The translations under genes were made by a program, and so were the position numbers. The notes beneath the pieces were generated by a model that was not told the origin of the DNA, searched no databases, and saw only the letters and a list, made by a program, of their open reading frames with translations. From NCBI GenBank assembly GCA_029204225.1, contig CM055115.1, positions 10,626,731 through 10,690,730 on the forward strand: a stretch of DNA of 64,000 nucleotides, read 5' to 3'. This document shows positions 1 to 11,075 of the stretch, piece by piece; within the stretch, counting starts at the first letter, position 1; each line of letters opens with the position of its first letter. Source of the stretch: Diphasiastrum complanatum. Its lineage: Eukaryota > Streptophyta > Lycopodiopsida > Lycopodiales > Lycopodiaceae.

Positions 1-913
1 CCTCAAAGCAAGCCGCCCGACATACATCAAACTTAACCAACTCGAAGCTTCGTTACAAACGAGTAACATCCATTCCAAGCCAGCGGTCTGACTTACATCA
101 GACTTAACCAACTGAAAGCTTCGTCACGAGCGCTGGAAGCCAACCTGGCGCCACGCCAGACTGGACAGCCATAAACAGGTAACATCCACCCAAGCAAGCC
201 ATCCAACTCAGCCGACAAGTTAGAGCCCGTTCCCCAAGAGCTTAACCCATTCACGTTCATGTAAGGAACACTCAGAACCACAAGCCGCGACAGATATGGA
301 AACAACCAGTTCCTGGACCAAATGGTCCCGACAGCATACCGCTGGCGCCACAGACCGAATGGTCCCGAGGGCATACCGCTGGCGTCCCGGGATACGACCC
401 TCAGCTATGTGCCGAGTTAAAAATTTTGAAAGCGGCCTTACAACTGGCGCTTTTACCGAACACTGAAACCCAGAAGGTAATCAGAGTCAGTTTGAGGAAA
501 TTCCCACTTTATTGATAAATTTGAGAAGGTTACATTTCAAGTGTGTGACCGACCCTAGTCCTCTGGGGCGCTAGCATGCAAGGCGAGAGCCATGACACAT
601 TCCCAGCAAGGGAGGCTGAGACTTGGTTGGAGCTCGCCCTGAGTCGCAACCCGCACTCCCCTATAGTATTGGTGTGATTCGACACCCCCCCTCATACCAA
701 GCACTCTACCCAAGCTGGTAAAGCACATTTTTCTCTCTCTAGAATTTTCTCTTTCTAGAAAGTCATTTTCCTCTCTCTGGATTTTATTGATTCCCCAGGC
801 TTCCTTTAATCATGCCTAGATCGTGTGAGGTGATTGCACATCGATCTGAAGCTCTCTGGACTCCGCTAGAACCGATCAAAGATTTTCAGCCATAGGAACT
901 TGGCGTCGGCTGG
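1..913 (+). mobile_element. Probable LTR end with primer-binding-like site (LTR retrotransposon fragment)
   Basis: There is no convincing gene here. The first 420 bases hold short internal duplications: a 'acttaaccaact..aagcttcgt' unit near 28-55 and 100-127, and a 'aatggtcccga..gcataccgctggcg' unit near 319-350 and 358-390. Such subrepeats are common in plant LTRs. The tract ends with a TGGCGTCGGCTGG motif at 901-913, which resembles the TGGCGCCG-type primer site of some Ty3/gypsy elements. GC-rich GGCGCC-bearing sequence follows to about 1015. The other end lies outside the window and no coding domain is attached, so the call is tentative. Confidence 0.33.
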
Positions 914-1035
914 ATTCTGGTCACAGTGGCGCCGGGAGCGGCGTCGGCGCCGTTATCAGCAGGGGGCGCTGCTAGGCGCCGAGGACATAGCTGGCACCGA
1001 TGGCGCCGGAAGTAAAGCTTGTAAAGGTAGCTTTA

Positions 1036-1217
1036 CAACAGGAACCTCGATACTGCACTCAAATTTGGTAATGTTACATGTTGATGCGGAGGCTGAATAT
1101 AAGCATCAGGAATTTGCTTGACCCCTTTCTCTACCAAGTACTAAACACCTTTCAAATACTTAGAATTTCTGAGAATGTTGGCGTCTGTGCTCTTAGTCTC
1201 CACAACAGCGGCAACCA
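1036..1217 (-). pseudogene. 2-oxoglutarate dioxygenase, relic of first exon
   Basis: Reading leftward from an ATG at 1217, the translation begins MVAAVVETK and continues to ILRNSKYLKGV. This matches the amino terminus of the two dioxygenase genes at 27.1 and 40.1 kb (..LRNSKYVKGVQ.. and ..MRNSKYVKGVQ..). The next codon is TAG where both intact genes have CAG (Gln). Nucleotide similarity then continues through the segment encoding QIPDxYxQPPHQ and fades with indels near 1036. It is a dead fragment; the remaining three exons are not in the window. The opposite strand to the intact copies implies dispersal rather than simple tandem duplication. Confidence 0.8.
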
Positions 1218-1554
1218 TTTTGTGAATAAAAATGAAGGGCAAAGCCTCAGAAGATGAACTGGAATCTGACGTGAAAAGGCAGGAAGCATTAAAGCTTAGA
1301 TATGTTTTGATTCCTGAGAGACCCGTAACATATTGGACTCTATCCTGAACGATGAACAACCAACACATTTGTCACCAAACATATCATGAAAGATGCCAGA
1401 TTTTTAGATTTTTAGGCTCCCTGGGACTCGCCCTAAAATCTTTACCGGGCTTCCATTCCTTAATTCTACTTTTTTTCACGAGTTTTATGAAACATAGTCA
1501 GTTCTGGGGCCCGGTTTTTATTTTATTCACATGACAATTTACAAAATAGTGACA

Positions 1555-2055
1555 CATTTAGTTTTTTAAGCTGCCCAAAAAAATGGGCAAAATAAGTATC
1601 CATTACATACTATGGAAGGAGCTAGGCACATGCCATTCTGCCCGGTAAGGATTTCAAAAAAAAATTTGAGCAAGGCCCGGAGGGGCCAAGCCTAAAAGAT
1701 TTTGGAAAGCCTAACCGGGCAGAATGGCCTATGCCTGGTGACTACCATTGCATAATGAATACTTTGACTTTTTCCATGTCCTTTATGAAACATAATAGCA
1801 CTGACTTTTTCTAACAAGTAAAAAATTGTCACATGGTAATGCAGATTGGAAAGTGCACCAATATTTTTTTTTAAGAAAACAGATGACTATTCTGCTTTTT
1901 AAGTTGTTCAAAAAAATGGGCAGAATAGTCACCATGTTTCCATTGCATACCATGGAAAGGAAAGTTATGGTCAATGCATTATGGAGTTATCGTCTCGTGG
2001 CACAACCATTTGGCCCACTAAGGACTTTCAATTTTTTGGGTCAAGTTTGGGAGTC
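1555..2055. repeat. Diverged duplicated segment
   Basis: Two related blocks, about 1555-1690 and 1885-2055, share the order 'tttttaag(c/t)tg..caaaaaaatgggca(a/g)aata..' followed by '(t)ccattgcatac.atggaagg', then an A/T-rich run and a GGCCC or TTTGG segment. No protein is encoded and no family was recognised. The surrounding stretch 1370-2160 holds nothing else that I can support. Confidence 0.4.
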
Positions 2056-2170
2056 ATTATCCGGCAAAATATCTTGTGCAGGCTTGTGATCGTCAATGAA
2101 TAGGGAACATGACACCCACAACCAAGTAATTTCCAAAAAAACTTACACAAAATAGGTTTAAAAAACAAGG

Positions 2171-2194
2171 GTCTCTCTCTCTCTCTCTCTCTCT
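2171..2194. repeat. Short (CT)n microsatellite
   Basis: About twelve uninterrupted CT units lie just upstream of the inverted-repeat segment that precedes locus A. Confidence 0.8.
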
Positions 2195-2214
2195 AACACT
2201 ATTTCAGCTATTAC

Positions 2215-2370
2215 CTTTGACTTGCCATAACTTTTTAATCGTAGTTCAAAAAGTATGTCATGTAAGATATAATTGGAGAAAGCATGCTTTCCAACGCACC
2301 AAACTCGACTAAAATCGGACTTACCACTCAGAAGTTATGCAATTTTTAATGTGGGACTCAAAAAGTTATG
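2215..2370 (+). repeat. Interspersed repeat, inverted partner of the segment at 9.7-9.9 kb
   Basis: The block starting 'gacttgccataactttt' matches the reverse complement of about 9720-9870 in a long gapped alignment (shared landmarks: tatgtcatgtaa, caacgcaccaaact, cggacttaccact / ggacttaccact, tttttaatgtgg). A neighbouring block at 2434-2484 recurs directly at 30677-30729 (tctttacaaagggtc..tctaatg). I could not assign a family; it may be a short non-autonomous transposon. Confidence 0.5.
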
Positions 2371-2599
2371 CTACGTAAATTTCAAATTTGAGTGTTTCGA
2401 TTGGTCCATGTGTAAGAAAATTTTGAGAAAACATATAAAGAGAATCTTTACAAAGGGTCCCTTTTGGATTTAGAACTCTTCTAATGTGATATCATGTTGG
2501 ATGAAGGTGTCACTGATTTCAACATACCTACTCACTATAAGTTGATGTCAAGTTTTATTCGCTTCTTCTTAAATTTTTTACCCATTGTAAATTCTGCAG

Positions 2600-3405
2600 A
2601 TATTGTTTCCTCCAATATTCAAGAGTGGCAAAGTGTGAAATCACTAACAAGAAAGTTTGTTGTTGTGCATGCTACATACAGAGAATTGATTTACAAAAAT
2701 ATGGTCCCATCAGACCTAAAACAGAGGATATTATTTTTTTGGTCGTATGTATGAAGTATTAAAGAGGTCCACAGGGCATGGAAAACTAGTACCTATCCAT
2801 GTCCCTGAGATGGACTTCCAAGATTGGGCCTTCATAGATTGAACAAGCCAAGAGTTCACAAAAGTGAAACTATGGCAGGAACTTCAATCATGTTTGAAAT
2901 TCACATTTGGGATCAAAATGTCCGTATACTTCCATGTTCGTAAACAATCAAAATCTTTGTAAGTCTATTCAAGAGATTTTACCTTCATCAGAAGCATAGT
3001 ATTGTGGACATGCAAATCGTTTGAGTACTCAATTGTTTGATAACATGTTTAATCTATGTTGGGGATATCAGAGCAAGAACAACGTATGGGGAGACTGCTG
3101 GACAAACACTCGTATTTATGTAGGTTTCTGAAAGACACTCTAGAAAATTCAATATCACATTTTTAGACAAACATGTGCCTTCAATTTTTTTTTCACAGAT
3201 GGAAGTATTAGCAATGTACATGGAATCCTCTAAATGCAACAATAGATGAGTGCGAGCAATTACATATTTTGTTTGCATGCATGAAGATGATTTATGAAAT
3301 ATAAGAGCGGATGCAAAATGGAAAGTGCAAGATCTAAGTTCCTTAATTTTGCTAACATTCGACGATGTCAATGACAACTTCAAGTTCAACCTAAAAGAAA
3401 ATGGG
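2600..3405 (+). pseudogene. Unrecognised conserved family, copy A (single large exon)
   Basis: I do not recognise this family. The exon follows an acceptor (ttctgcag, ending 2599) and ends at a donor (ggg|gtaag, 3406), both at the positions used by the homologous exons at 10.1 and 43.4 kb. Conserved landmarks are WQ.VK, ELIY, a MYEV..G.GKL.PI stretch, and a distal D(L)..L.L.FDDV..NF.F..NG just before the donor. Stops (for example TGA in the segment after GKLVPI) and frameshifts break the frame. It lies directly upstream of the H3-like relic at 3.96 kb, the same order as at locus B. Confidence 0.55.
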
Positions 3406-3546
3406 GTAAGTCAAACTCTAAAGGTCAAATGTATTTGAAATTCACAATAAAACCTAGTGCCAACTTCAAGTTCAACCTAAAAGAAAATGGGGTAAGTCAA
3501 ACTCTAAAGGTCAAATGTATTTGAAATTCGCAATAAAACCTAGTGC
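3375..3546. repeat. 86-bp tandem duplication spanning an exon end
   Basis: Two nearly identical 86-bp units (3375-3460 and 3461-3546) each contain the end of the copy-A exon, its gtaag donor and the start of the intron. Only about one base differs, so the duplication is recent compared with the divergence of the gene. Confidence 0.9.
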
Positions 3547-3683
3547 CATGACTGATACAATTGCTTTACCTTGCAAATTAGCAGACGGTCAGAGAAAAAA
3601 TACTTGTGTAGTTTATGCATAAGCCCGGCGATGTTGAAACTATATTTAGAATGACCCACAAAATTTTATTTCATATGAAATAA

Positions 3684-3690
3684 TATAAAA
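3684..3690 (+). promoter_or_regulatory. Candidate TATA box upstream of H3-like copy A
   Basis: TATAAAAGGGG stands about 280 bp before the H3-tail-like ATG codons. The spacing is longer than at locus B (about 110 bp), and an acceptor-like 'cttgtacag' at about 3822 would allow a leader intron. Confidence 0.4.
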
Positions 3691-3962
3691 GGGGCATTTC
3701 ACTTTCATTTTTCACTCTTGCTCAAAGAGTTGTTCATTTTGCTTGAGTACATATTATAGTTTTTAGTGCTTTTGAATGTAGTTTTGGGCTCTCTGATGCT
3801 TGAACACGTTTCTTATCTTGTACAGAATCAATGTCTTGCGGGTTTCTAAATTTTCGTTCTCGTCATTTCGTGGCTGCTTTTTTGCTTATAGATCTACTTT
3901 ATTGAGTTGCTCATTCGTGTAGCTAGTTTCCTAGGTGTGGCATATGTACAGATTATTTTCTT

Positions 3963-4827
3963 ATGGCCAGAGAGAAGATAATGACTAGAACAAAGCAAAC
4001 TGCCAGGAGACGACACCAGAGACGACTGTATTCGAACTAGAGGAGATCCGACGAAAACAACACTATGAAGAATTACATAGTCATCGTTTGTTGTGCACAC
4101 CCCAGATGATCAAGTGAATCAAGAGCAACTGCACACTCGCACTCCATCGCCTATGGCTAACCAACTCAGTACAAAGATGGAATATTTAATAAGGAGGTGG
4201 AGGCCTCAGGTTCACCTCCACCAAATTTTGAAGACGACCTCCATTTTGATGACCTGGGAACAACAACGGCGACATATGGGTGCCCAAGTCCAGCTTGGGA
4301 ATGCTTTTGATGCAGGTGCAAGCGAGAATCAACAACAGCAGCATGATCAGTAGTGCCCAGAGTAGCAAGAGCAAGAGCAGCAGCATGATCAGCAGCCTAC
4401 TGAGCAGTAGCAACCAGACCAATAGGAGCAGCATCAAGCAGAACAACAAGAGCCCGAGCAGCCAGACGAGTAGCAGCAACAACCGGAGGGTGCAATTAAC
4501 TACACAGCAGTCACCATGACAAGGCAAGCGGCTCGACAAGATGCGCCCCTCCACGCAGGCAACCCCATCCTCGTCCAAAAGGAGTACCTAGATTTATGGA
4601 GGAGATAAACTATTATTGGAATAGCACGGAGGTCCTCATGCCAAGAGCATCATTTTTTAGAATGATAAAAGAAATCAGGGACGAGTGTAGCATCGGAATG
4701 AGAGTGATTTGTTGGTGATGTAGCTGCATTGCAAGAAGCAGTAGAGGGCAAACATTAGTGGGACCTTTTTGAAGATGCATATATGTGTGCAGCTCATGCC
4801 AAGCATGTTGACACTAATGTCACATGA
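3963..4827 (+). pseudogene. Histone H3-like gene with Gln-rich insert, copy A (broken)
   Basis: The ATG at 3981 (an in-frame ATG also sits at 3963) reads MTRTKQTARRRHQRR, almost the canonical H3 amino terminus (MARTKQTARK). The frame stops at TAG 4038. A Gln/Glu-rich tract follows (about 4320-4500), readable in one frame but cut by several TAG codons where CAG is expected. From 4596 a histone-fold segment appears: MEEINYYWNSTEVLMPRA, then FFRMIKEI, a one-base frameshift near 4707, then VAALQEAVE, a TAG, and LFEDAYMCAAHAKHV. These align in order with the H3 alpha-N, alpha-1, alpha-2 and loop-2 regions. The LMPRA..F.R..KEI pattern is nearer CENH3 (LIPxAPFVRLV) than canonical H3. It is a pseudogene by any reading. 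Confidence 0.75.
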
Positions 4828-5074
4828 ACTAATGCTCACAATGTGAATCAAAATAATGTAAAGATATACTTGTAGATAATGGGGGTATGTCCCTAGAAAT
4901 ACTATACAATGTACCAAAGTTTTTGGAATACAATCACATTGGAAAATTTTTCTAATAAGCATTTGTAATTCTGTAATGTAGATTCGTTCTCCATTTGATG
5001 TACAAGATGGCTTTTTAAGCGTCACGATGGAGCGTGAATTGTGGTTGTTTGACTGAGTTAATGGCCATAATTTC

Positions 5075-7399
5075 ACCAAGAAGGCCTATAGAGTCTTTAT
5101 ACTCTCCACTTCTCAAGTTATTGAAAGTAGAGATGTTGTCTTTCATGAAGATCAACACTCATCTTTTGAAGAGGCCGAGATCAAGAAATCTATGGATGCA
5201 TCACCAATTATTGATTTGAAGACAATCATGATGTGATCGGGTCAAGATTTGAAGAAGACTCTCCTCGGATTTTCTCACCAAGAAGATCCTTGAGAGATAG
5301 ATCCGAGCCTAAGAGGCTCTCATATGTTGACAGCAAACAAGTGGATCTTGATTCCACTAATTATGTTTTTTATGTCTCTCATGCAGAGCCAAAGAATGTA
5401 CAAGAGGCACTCAATACCAAGGAGTGGTATGATGCCATGAAGCAAGATTATGATGCATTGATCACCAACAATACTTGGGAGCTTGTGGGATCCTCCATCC
5501 AACAAGCATGTGATTGGTTGCAAGTGGGTATTTCGGATCAAGTTCAATCATGATGGCACCATCAACAAGCATAAAGCAAGATTATGTGCCAAAGGATTTG
5601 CTCAAAATCCATGGCCCTTAGATTATGAGGAGACCTTTGCACCCGTTGCAAAGATGGTGACAATAAGAATTCTTATTTCTCTTGCTTGTTTTTTCAAGTG
5701 GAAGGTGTTCCAATTAGATCCAATATTTTCTACATGGTTATCTTGAGGAGGAGATCTATATGGAACAACCTCAAGGATTCATCAAGGATGAGTTCAAAGT
5801 GTGCTTGCTCTTCAAAAGTCTTTATGGACTCAAGCAAGCACCAAGATCATGGTATTCAAGACTTAATTCTTTCCTTATCTCACTAGGATTTACTCTTAGT
5901 GACTATGATCCTTCCATGTATCTAAAGTTTGTTGATAGCAATATTGTCATTCTTCTAATTTATGTTGATGACATTATTCTTTGTGGAAGTTGTATCAAGC
6001 TAGTTGATGAAACTAAGCTAGTACTTGGATGTGAGTTTAAAATGCAAGATCTAGGAGAGATACATTACATCTTAGGCCTAGAAATTGATTTTAATGAAAA
6101 TCATGTCTTTATATGCCAATCTAGATATGCTCACTCTATGTTGAAAAAATTCCATATGGAAAATTCTAAGAGCATAGATACTCCAATGGAGCAAATTGTA
6201 AAAGATCCTAATAAGGTGATGAAAGATCCTTTGAGGACATCACACTTTTTAGGAGTCTTGTAGGCTCCTTGATTTGGCTTACCATTACTAGGCCCGATCT
6301 AAGTTTTTGTGTGCACAAATTGAGTCAATTTATGCAAGATCCTAAGATCCATCATTGGAAAATGGCCAAGAGGATTCTAAGATATGTATCTTCATCTTGT
6401 GATTATGGTCTACTCTATAAAAGTGAAGATCTATCCATTGTTGGCTACTCAGATTCGGACTTTGCAAGTGACAAGATGGATCGAAAGTCTATTAGTGCAT
6501 ACACTATCTTTCTTGGAGGCAATCTAATATCTTGGCTTTCAAAAAAGCAAGATACTATATCTCTCTCTTCATGTGAGGCCAAGTACAAAGCACTCACTAC
6601 AACTACCAAAGAGGTGCTTTGGATCAAGAGGCTATTAATGGAGCTAAAGTACATCAAGGAAGATGATCTACCAATGATCAAGTGTGATAACATCTCGCCC
6701 AAGCTCTTGCCAACAATCCCATATTTCATGCAAGAAGCAAACACATAGAAGTGGCACACCATTTTGTGAGAGAAAAGCTTATTGGAGGAGAAATCTATTT
6801 GGAGCATGTCAAGTCGTCCTCTTGTATTGCCGATCTACTCACCAAGCCTTTCAACAAAAGTACTTTTGTCAAGTATAGATCTAATCTTGGAGTTATATCA
6901 AGATCAATGCTCAAATCCTCATAGACAATTTTATAGGAGTGTGAAGAATTGAAAAAGATTATCTATGTTAGATATAGGGGTCTATGTTTTTTACATCAAG
7001 CATCTAGGTGTAGGATGTTGATAGGAACAAATTTGGCATCGATGGCAAATTATGCATTTCCACTTGTAATGCCACTAATTGAGCCAAAATAGAGTAAGAG
7101 GCTAAACTCATGCCAATTAGAGTGTAGACAAGTGTAATGCTTTTGTTTGATGAATTCTAAGAGGTCCAATAAGATTTAGAGGTGGAACCATGTGAGGTCC
7201 AATAGGAATTTGAGGTGTGCTTGAATATAGTCCAATAGAATTAAGAGGTGCATGGATCAATGTTCCAATAGGATTAAGAGGTGACAAAGTATGGTCCAAT
7301 CATAGTTAAGCATAGTGGTAGCTCGTGGATCTACTAGTATCATTGTACTCCTCATTTTGAAGCTAATTGATTTGGTGATTATGTGGATTTTGAGTGTTA
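5075..7399 (+). mobile_element. Ty1/copia fragment: pol 3' half plus truncated 3' LTR
   Basis: The fragment lacks LTR, gag, protease and integrase core. It opens with a KAYRVF-like post-integrase stretch and carries reverse transcriptase (YEETFAPVAKM at about 5630, YVDDIIL at about 5960) and RNase H (SDSDFASDKMDRKS near 6455, SSCEAKYKAL near 6570), with frameshifts near 5480, 5600, 5730, 6240 and 6700. The 3' LTR starts TGTTGATAGG at 7016 and breaks at about 7399, where it meets an antisense gag of the same family. Sequence 6960-7399 is the inverted copy of about 9180-9620. Confidence 0.85.
5233..6925 (+). pseudogene. Copia reverse transcriptase / RNase H, broken
   Basis: This pol polyprotein remnant would copy element RNA into DNA in cytoplasmic particles. 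The RT catalytic YVDD box, the YGLKQAPRSWY motif and the RNase H active-site context are visible, but frameshifts split the frame at least four times, and the segment near 5740 that normally reads DVSNAFLNG is damaged. It is closely related to the pol at 58.3-60.9 kb (shared EPKRL.Y, LNTKEWY.AMK, YDALITN.TWELV). Confidence 0.85.
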
Positions 7400-8148
7400 G
7401 ATGAAGCATTAGAGGGAATCATCTTCCTCCTCATCTTTGTCTTTGGATTTGACTTTGTCCTTGGCTTTGAGGATTGTTGATGTTGGTTCTTGCTCCTCCC
7501 TTTGTGCTTATCCTTGGCAAAGAGAGCTTTGCCATCTATGAGTGAGAGAGAGTTTGTACATCCTCAAGAGCTTGTACTCTTGTCTTGATTCTTTTGAAAT
7601 TAGCACACTTTGGAGAGCCTCCAAAACTTGGTAGCTCCTCCTTAATGGCATATGATTGGACAAGGTTATCAAATTCACTTCTCAAGCATTGAGAATGACT
7701 TGAACTAGCTCATTTTGATTGATGGAATCACAATACAAGCAATTTCTCTATGAATATCTTTTACTCTCAAAACATAACTAGATGCACTCTCATCACTCTT
7801 TTGGCTACTTTGAAAGATTTGATTCCTAAGAGTGAGAAGCCTAGAGGTATTCTTAGCCTCATAGATAGTCTTGAGACAATCCAAGCTTCTTTGGCTGTTG
7901 TACAAATACCTATCTCCCTAAATATCTCATTAGAAACATTCATCTTAATGTAGTGGAGAGCCATCCTAGCTCTCTTTTTTTTATTTTTGAACCTCTTGAA
8001 GAACTTGTGGTTATTTTTCAAGGCCAAGAACTATGTCCATCACGTCTTGAAGGATCAAGATGGACTCCATCCTCATTTTCCAAATTGAATAGTTTGAAGT
8101 GGACAATCTTTCACTTGGTTCCAACAAGGATGAACCCATTGAAGACAT
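7400..8148 (-). pseudogene. Copia gag, truncated
   Basis: The frame starts at ATG 8148 (MSSMGSSLLEPSERL). Typical copia gag segments follow: NYSIWKMRMES, RMALHYIKMNVSNEI, TIYEAKNTSRLLTLRNQIF and SYVLRVKDIHREI. Several frameshifts interrupt it. The zinc knuckle and protease expected after the Lys-rich stretch (7560-7420) are missing because the gene ends at the inversion junction. Gag would form the nucleocapsid of the particle. Confidence 0.8.
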
Positions 8149-8904
8149 TTGAAGTGAAGAAAACTCAAATGATGAACAATAAATGTTGCTACACACTCTC
8201 TATAGGATCCAATAATAGAGTACTATCTCCTCCTATGAAAGGTCTTGCAACTATTTGTGAATTGATTCTCACTAGCTACACAAATCTCTCTAAAACAAGA
8301 TCTATTTCACATCAAATGATGGAGTATAGGCAAAGTTAGGATCAAACACTCTTAGCACATGTAAAGTACACTAAGAAACCAAATTTGACTCAAATACAAT
8401 GATATTGCATGAAACAAAATGGCTAAGATCTCAAAACAGTGCCTAGATCACGTATATATGAGATTGGTAAGCATACAACTGTGATTTTGGATCAACCAAG
8501 CAATCTCTTGACCAAACCAAATGTGTCCACCCAGGTCTAGGTGCCCTACCTAAGCCTCTTCAAAAGCTTATAACTTTTGATTGGCTCAACCAAATGGAAT
8601 GAAACTGATTGCATCAGAAACTAGACAAAAATAGCTTCAAAACAAGCTATCAAGCAAGATAAATGGATCAAGCATGAGAGAGAACTTCCAAACTGAAATT
8701 GGATGTTCCTCACACGTGTCTGAGCACCTGATTCCATACAGTACCAGGTCAGACCCAATCAATGTACTTTTGATTTCTTATGATCCAAAATTGAACAAGA
8801 TAGCTAGGAAAATGGGCCTTGACAATTTCTAGCTCAAGATTGATGAATAGTTTTCACTTAAATGGATCAAAATGCATGGTAACCTTAGGTAGGCTCTGAT
8901 AACA

Positions 8905-9562
8905 TGTTGATTTCACACGTGTGGATTGTCCACTACATGTACTTGTGATCTCCTAAGGTGTGTAGATGCACCAAGATCAAGACTAGATTGATATTCAAGA
9001 TCAATCTTAGATCCTATGGCAAAAACACACTACTACATGCATTCAATCACTCCAACTCTCACTCACACGTGTGGGAAGTATTAAAAAATTATTCTAAGTA
9101 AAAACAAGCTGCTCTCCTCGGGTAGAGAGAGAAAAACCATCATGAGCTCTCGGGTAGAGAGAGAAAGCTAGAAATCCAATAACACTCAAAATCCACATAA
9201 TCACCAAATCAATTAGCTTCAAAATGAGGAGTACAATGATACTAGTAGATCCACGAGCTACCACTATGCTTAACTATGATAGGACCATACTTTGTCACCT
9301 CTTAATCCTATTGGACCATTGATCCATGCACCTCTTGATTCTATTGGACTATATTCAAGCACACCTCAAATTCCTATTGGACCTCACATGCTTCCACCTC
9401 TAAATCCTATTGGACCTCTTAGAATTCATCAAACAAAAGCATTACACTTGTCTACACTCTAATTGGCACGAGTTTAGCCTCTTGCTCTATTTTGGCTCAA
9501 TAGTTGCATTACAAGTGGAAATGCATAATTTGCCATCTATGCCAAATTTGTTCCTATCAACA
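8905..9562 (-). repeat. Copia LTR (658 bp)
   Basis: The LTR starts TGTTGATAGGAAC at 9562 and ends AATCAACA at 8905, followed by the tRNA-iMet-type PBS. It carries CACACGTGTG palindromes at 9064-9073 and 8914-8923 and a duplicated 'ctcgggtagagagagaaa' unit near 9118 and 9154. The plus-strand copy beginning at 7016 covers only its first ~385 bp. Confidence 0.85.
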
Positions 9563-9698
9563 TCCTACACCTAGATGCTTGTTGTAAAAAACATAAGACC
9601 CTTATATCTAACATAGAGTGGCTAAAAGCATGTCTTGGTAGTACAAAAAAAGAACCCATTTTTCATTGTACTTTTTGGTAGTACATTTCACTTTTTGG

Positions 9699-9930
9699 AG
9701 ATTTTATTACTCATAATTGTTTTGAGTCCACATTAAAAATGACATAACGTTTTTAGTGGTAAGTCCAATTTTAGCTTAGTTTGGTGCGTTAGGAAGCGCT
9801 TGATGAGCGCTTTCCAATGATATGTTACATGACATATTTCTAAGCTACGGTGAAAAAGTTATGGCAAGTCAAAAGTATTGGGATTTTATTAATCATAATT
9901 GTTTGAGAACACATTAAAAAAGGATCCATG
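9699..9930. repeat. Interspersed repeat between short direct repeats
   Basis: A ~39-bp unit 'gattttatta.tcataattg..cacattaaaaa' occurs at about 9699-9738 and again at 9893-9930. The enclosed ~155 bp, read in reverse complement, matches 2215-2345. The paired copies next to loci A and B may mark borders of the repeated cassette or may be independent insertions. Confidence 0.45.
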
Positions 9931-10139
9931 ATTTCAAGATCGACCAAAACATCGAATACCTTGCAAATGTGCAACACGTATCCATGCGTTGAGATATTTT
10001 ATTGGATGTGGTTGTTGCTGATAGAACCATACAGTCACATTGTAGGTCTCACCTCTTTAATTCTTGTGCTAACTATTATGTTTGAATTATTATTATGGCA
10101 TTGTAATGGATAATAATGTTGCATTAATGCCTGGTGCAG

Positions 10140-11075
10140 ATGTTTTTCCTTCACATAGCTTCGACTGGCAAAACGTGAAGACCTTCTTTGGAAAATTCTC
10201 TGCCATATACGCCAAATATGGAGAACTAATATATGGTGGGTTGGCATCCTCTGCCCTGATCAAAATGGGCATTTTCTTTTACGATCACATGTACGAAGTT
10301 CCAAAAAAAAACTTTGGCCAAGGCAAATTAGCACCAATTTTTGAGCCTGCGATCGATTCTCACGAGTGGCCATATGCTGACCAACTGACTAAAGAGGCAA
10401 CTTCTCAAAGAGAATACTGGTAATATGAAACCAACATTTGGATCCAAACGAGTCTACACTAGCATCTTTGTGCCGATCACCATATTGTTGCCATATTTAA
10501 GGCGGTCCCCTTTAGGAAAACAAACACGATGTGGGCTTGGAAAGCAACAGAATCATCACTGTTGGATAACATATTTGTCGCATGGGATTCAAAAGAAATG
10601 GAACATAAAGGAGATTTAATAAGGTATAAGCTCTCTTGTGAAACAATGACCATAACGTATCATATTTCACGTCAAACATGCTCCTTAAGTTTCATTTATA
10701 GGCGATATAAGTTTGGTCATGGCCGATGGGACCCTCTGGACGCAGAGACAAATCAGCAAGAAGTGGAGATATCCATACATTTGCCCATGATGAAATACGA
10801 GAAATTCATATCAATAAGGAGTGCAGCCTAGAAGATCTTCGGCATATGTTTGGATTGACTTTTGTTGATGTGCCAGCAGATTTTGTCTTCACTCGTAATG
10901 GACAAAATGTAAGCCCCTAATTTTTATTAGATTTTTGAATTTTAAATAGTAATGTTGAATACATATAGGACTATTAATTTGGTGTCTGGTTTTGCAGATA
11001 CAGAGACGAGCCGAAAAAAATCAAAAATGTGTTTCATTTTTACAAACAGGGACATTAGGAGTCCAATGGGAATAA
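10140..11075 (+). pseudogene. Unrecognised conserved family, copy B (two exons)
   Basis: This is the same family as 2600-3405 and 43419-44254. The large exon runs from after the acceptor ctggtgcag (10139) to the donor aat|gtaagc (10909). A final exon, 10998-11075 after tttttgcag, ends at TAA and encodes IQRRAEKNQKCVSFL. Visible motifs are WQNVK, ELIYGGL, FFYDHMYEVPKK, G.GKLAPI and KPTFGSKRVYTS, then after a frameshift LSFIYRRYKFG..RWDPLDAE, and finally CSLEDLRHM..VDVPADFVFTRNGQN. The last block is faintly reminiscent of a ubiquitin-like fold, which I cannot confirm. Two or three frameshifts (near 10425, 10530 and 10750) suggest decay. No function is assigned. Confidence 0.6.

Larger units (their letters stand above)
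7400..9620 (-). mobile_element. Ty1/copia fragment: LTR, PBS and gag, opposite orientation to its neighbour
   Basis: Read leftward, the order is: 3'-internal sequence including the polypurine side (9620-9563), a complete LTR (9562-8905, TGTTGA..TCAACA), the PBS TTATCAGAGCC (8904-8892), a leader, and gag (from 8148) to about 7400. A single LTR flanked by both the 3' internal end and the PBS is the arrangement of a one-LTR circle or of tandem elements sharing an LTR. It joins the plus-strand half head to head at about 7399/7400. Confidence 0.8.

Noticed and set aside
4186-4578. Leu-rich minus-strand frame that looks like membrane segments
   Set aside because: Antisense of the CAG/CAA-rich tract of the H3-like relic; leucine runs are a by-product.
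10710-10908. Firm ubiquitin-like or PB1 domain call for the end of the unknown family
   Set aside because: Only a loose resemblance of the SLEDLR..DVPADF..NG pattern; no structural evidence can be obtained by eye.
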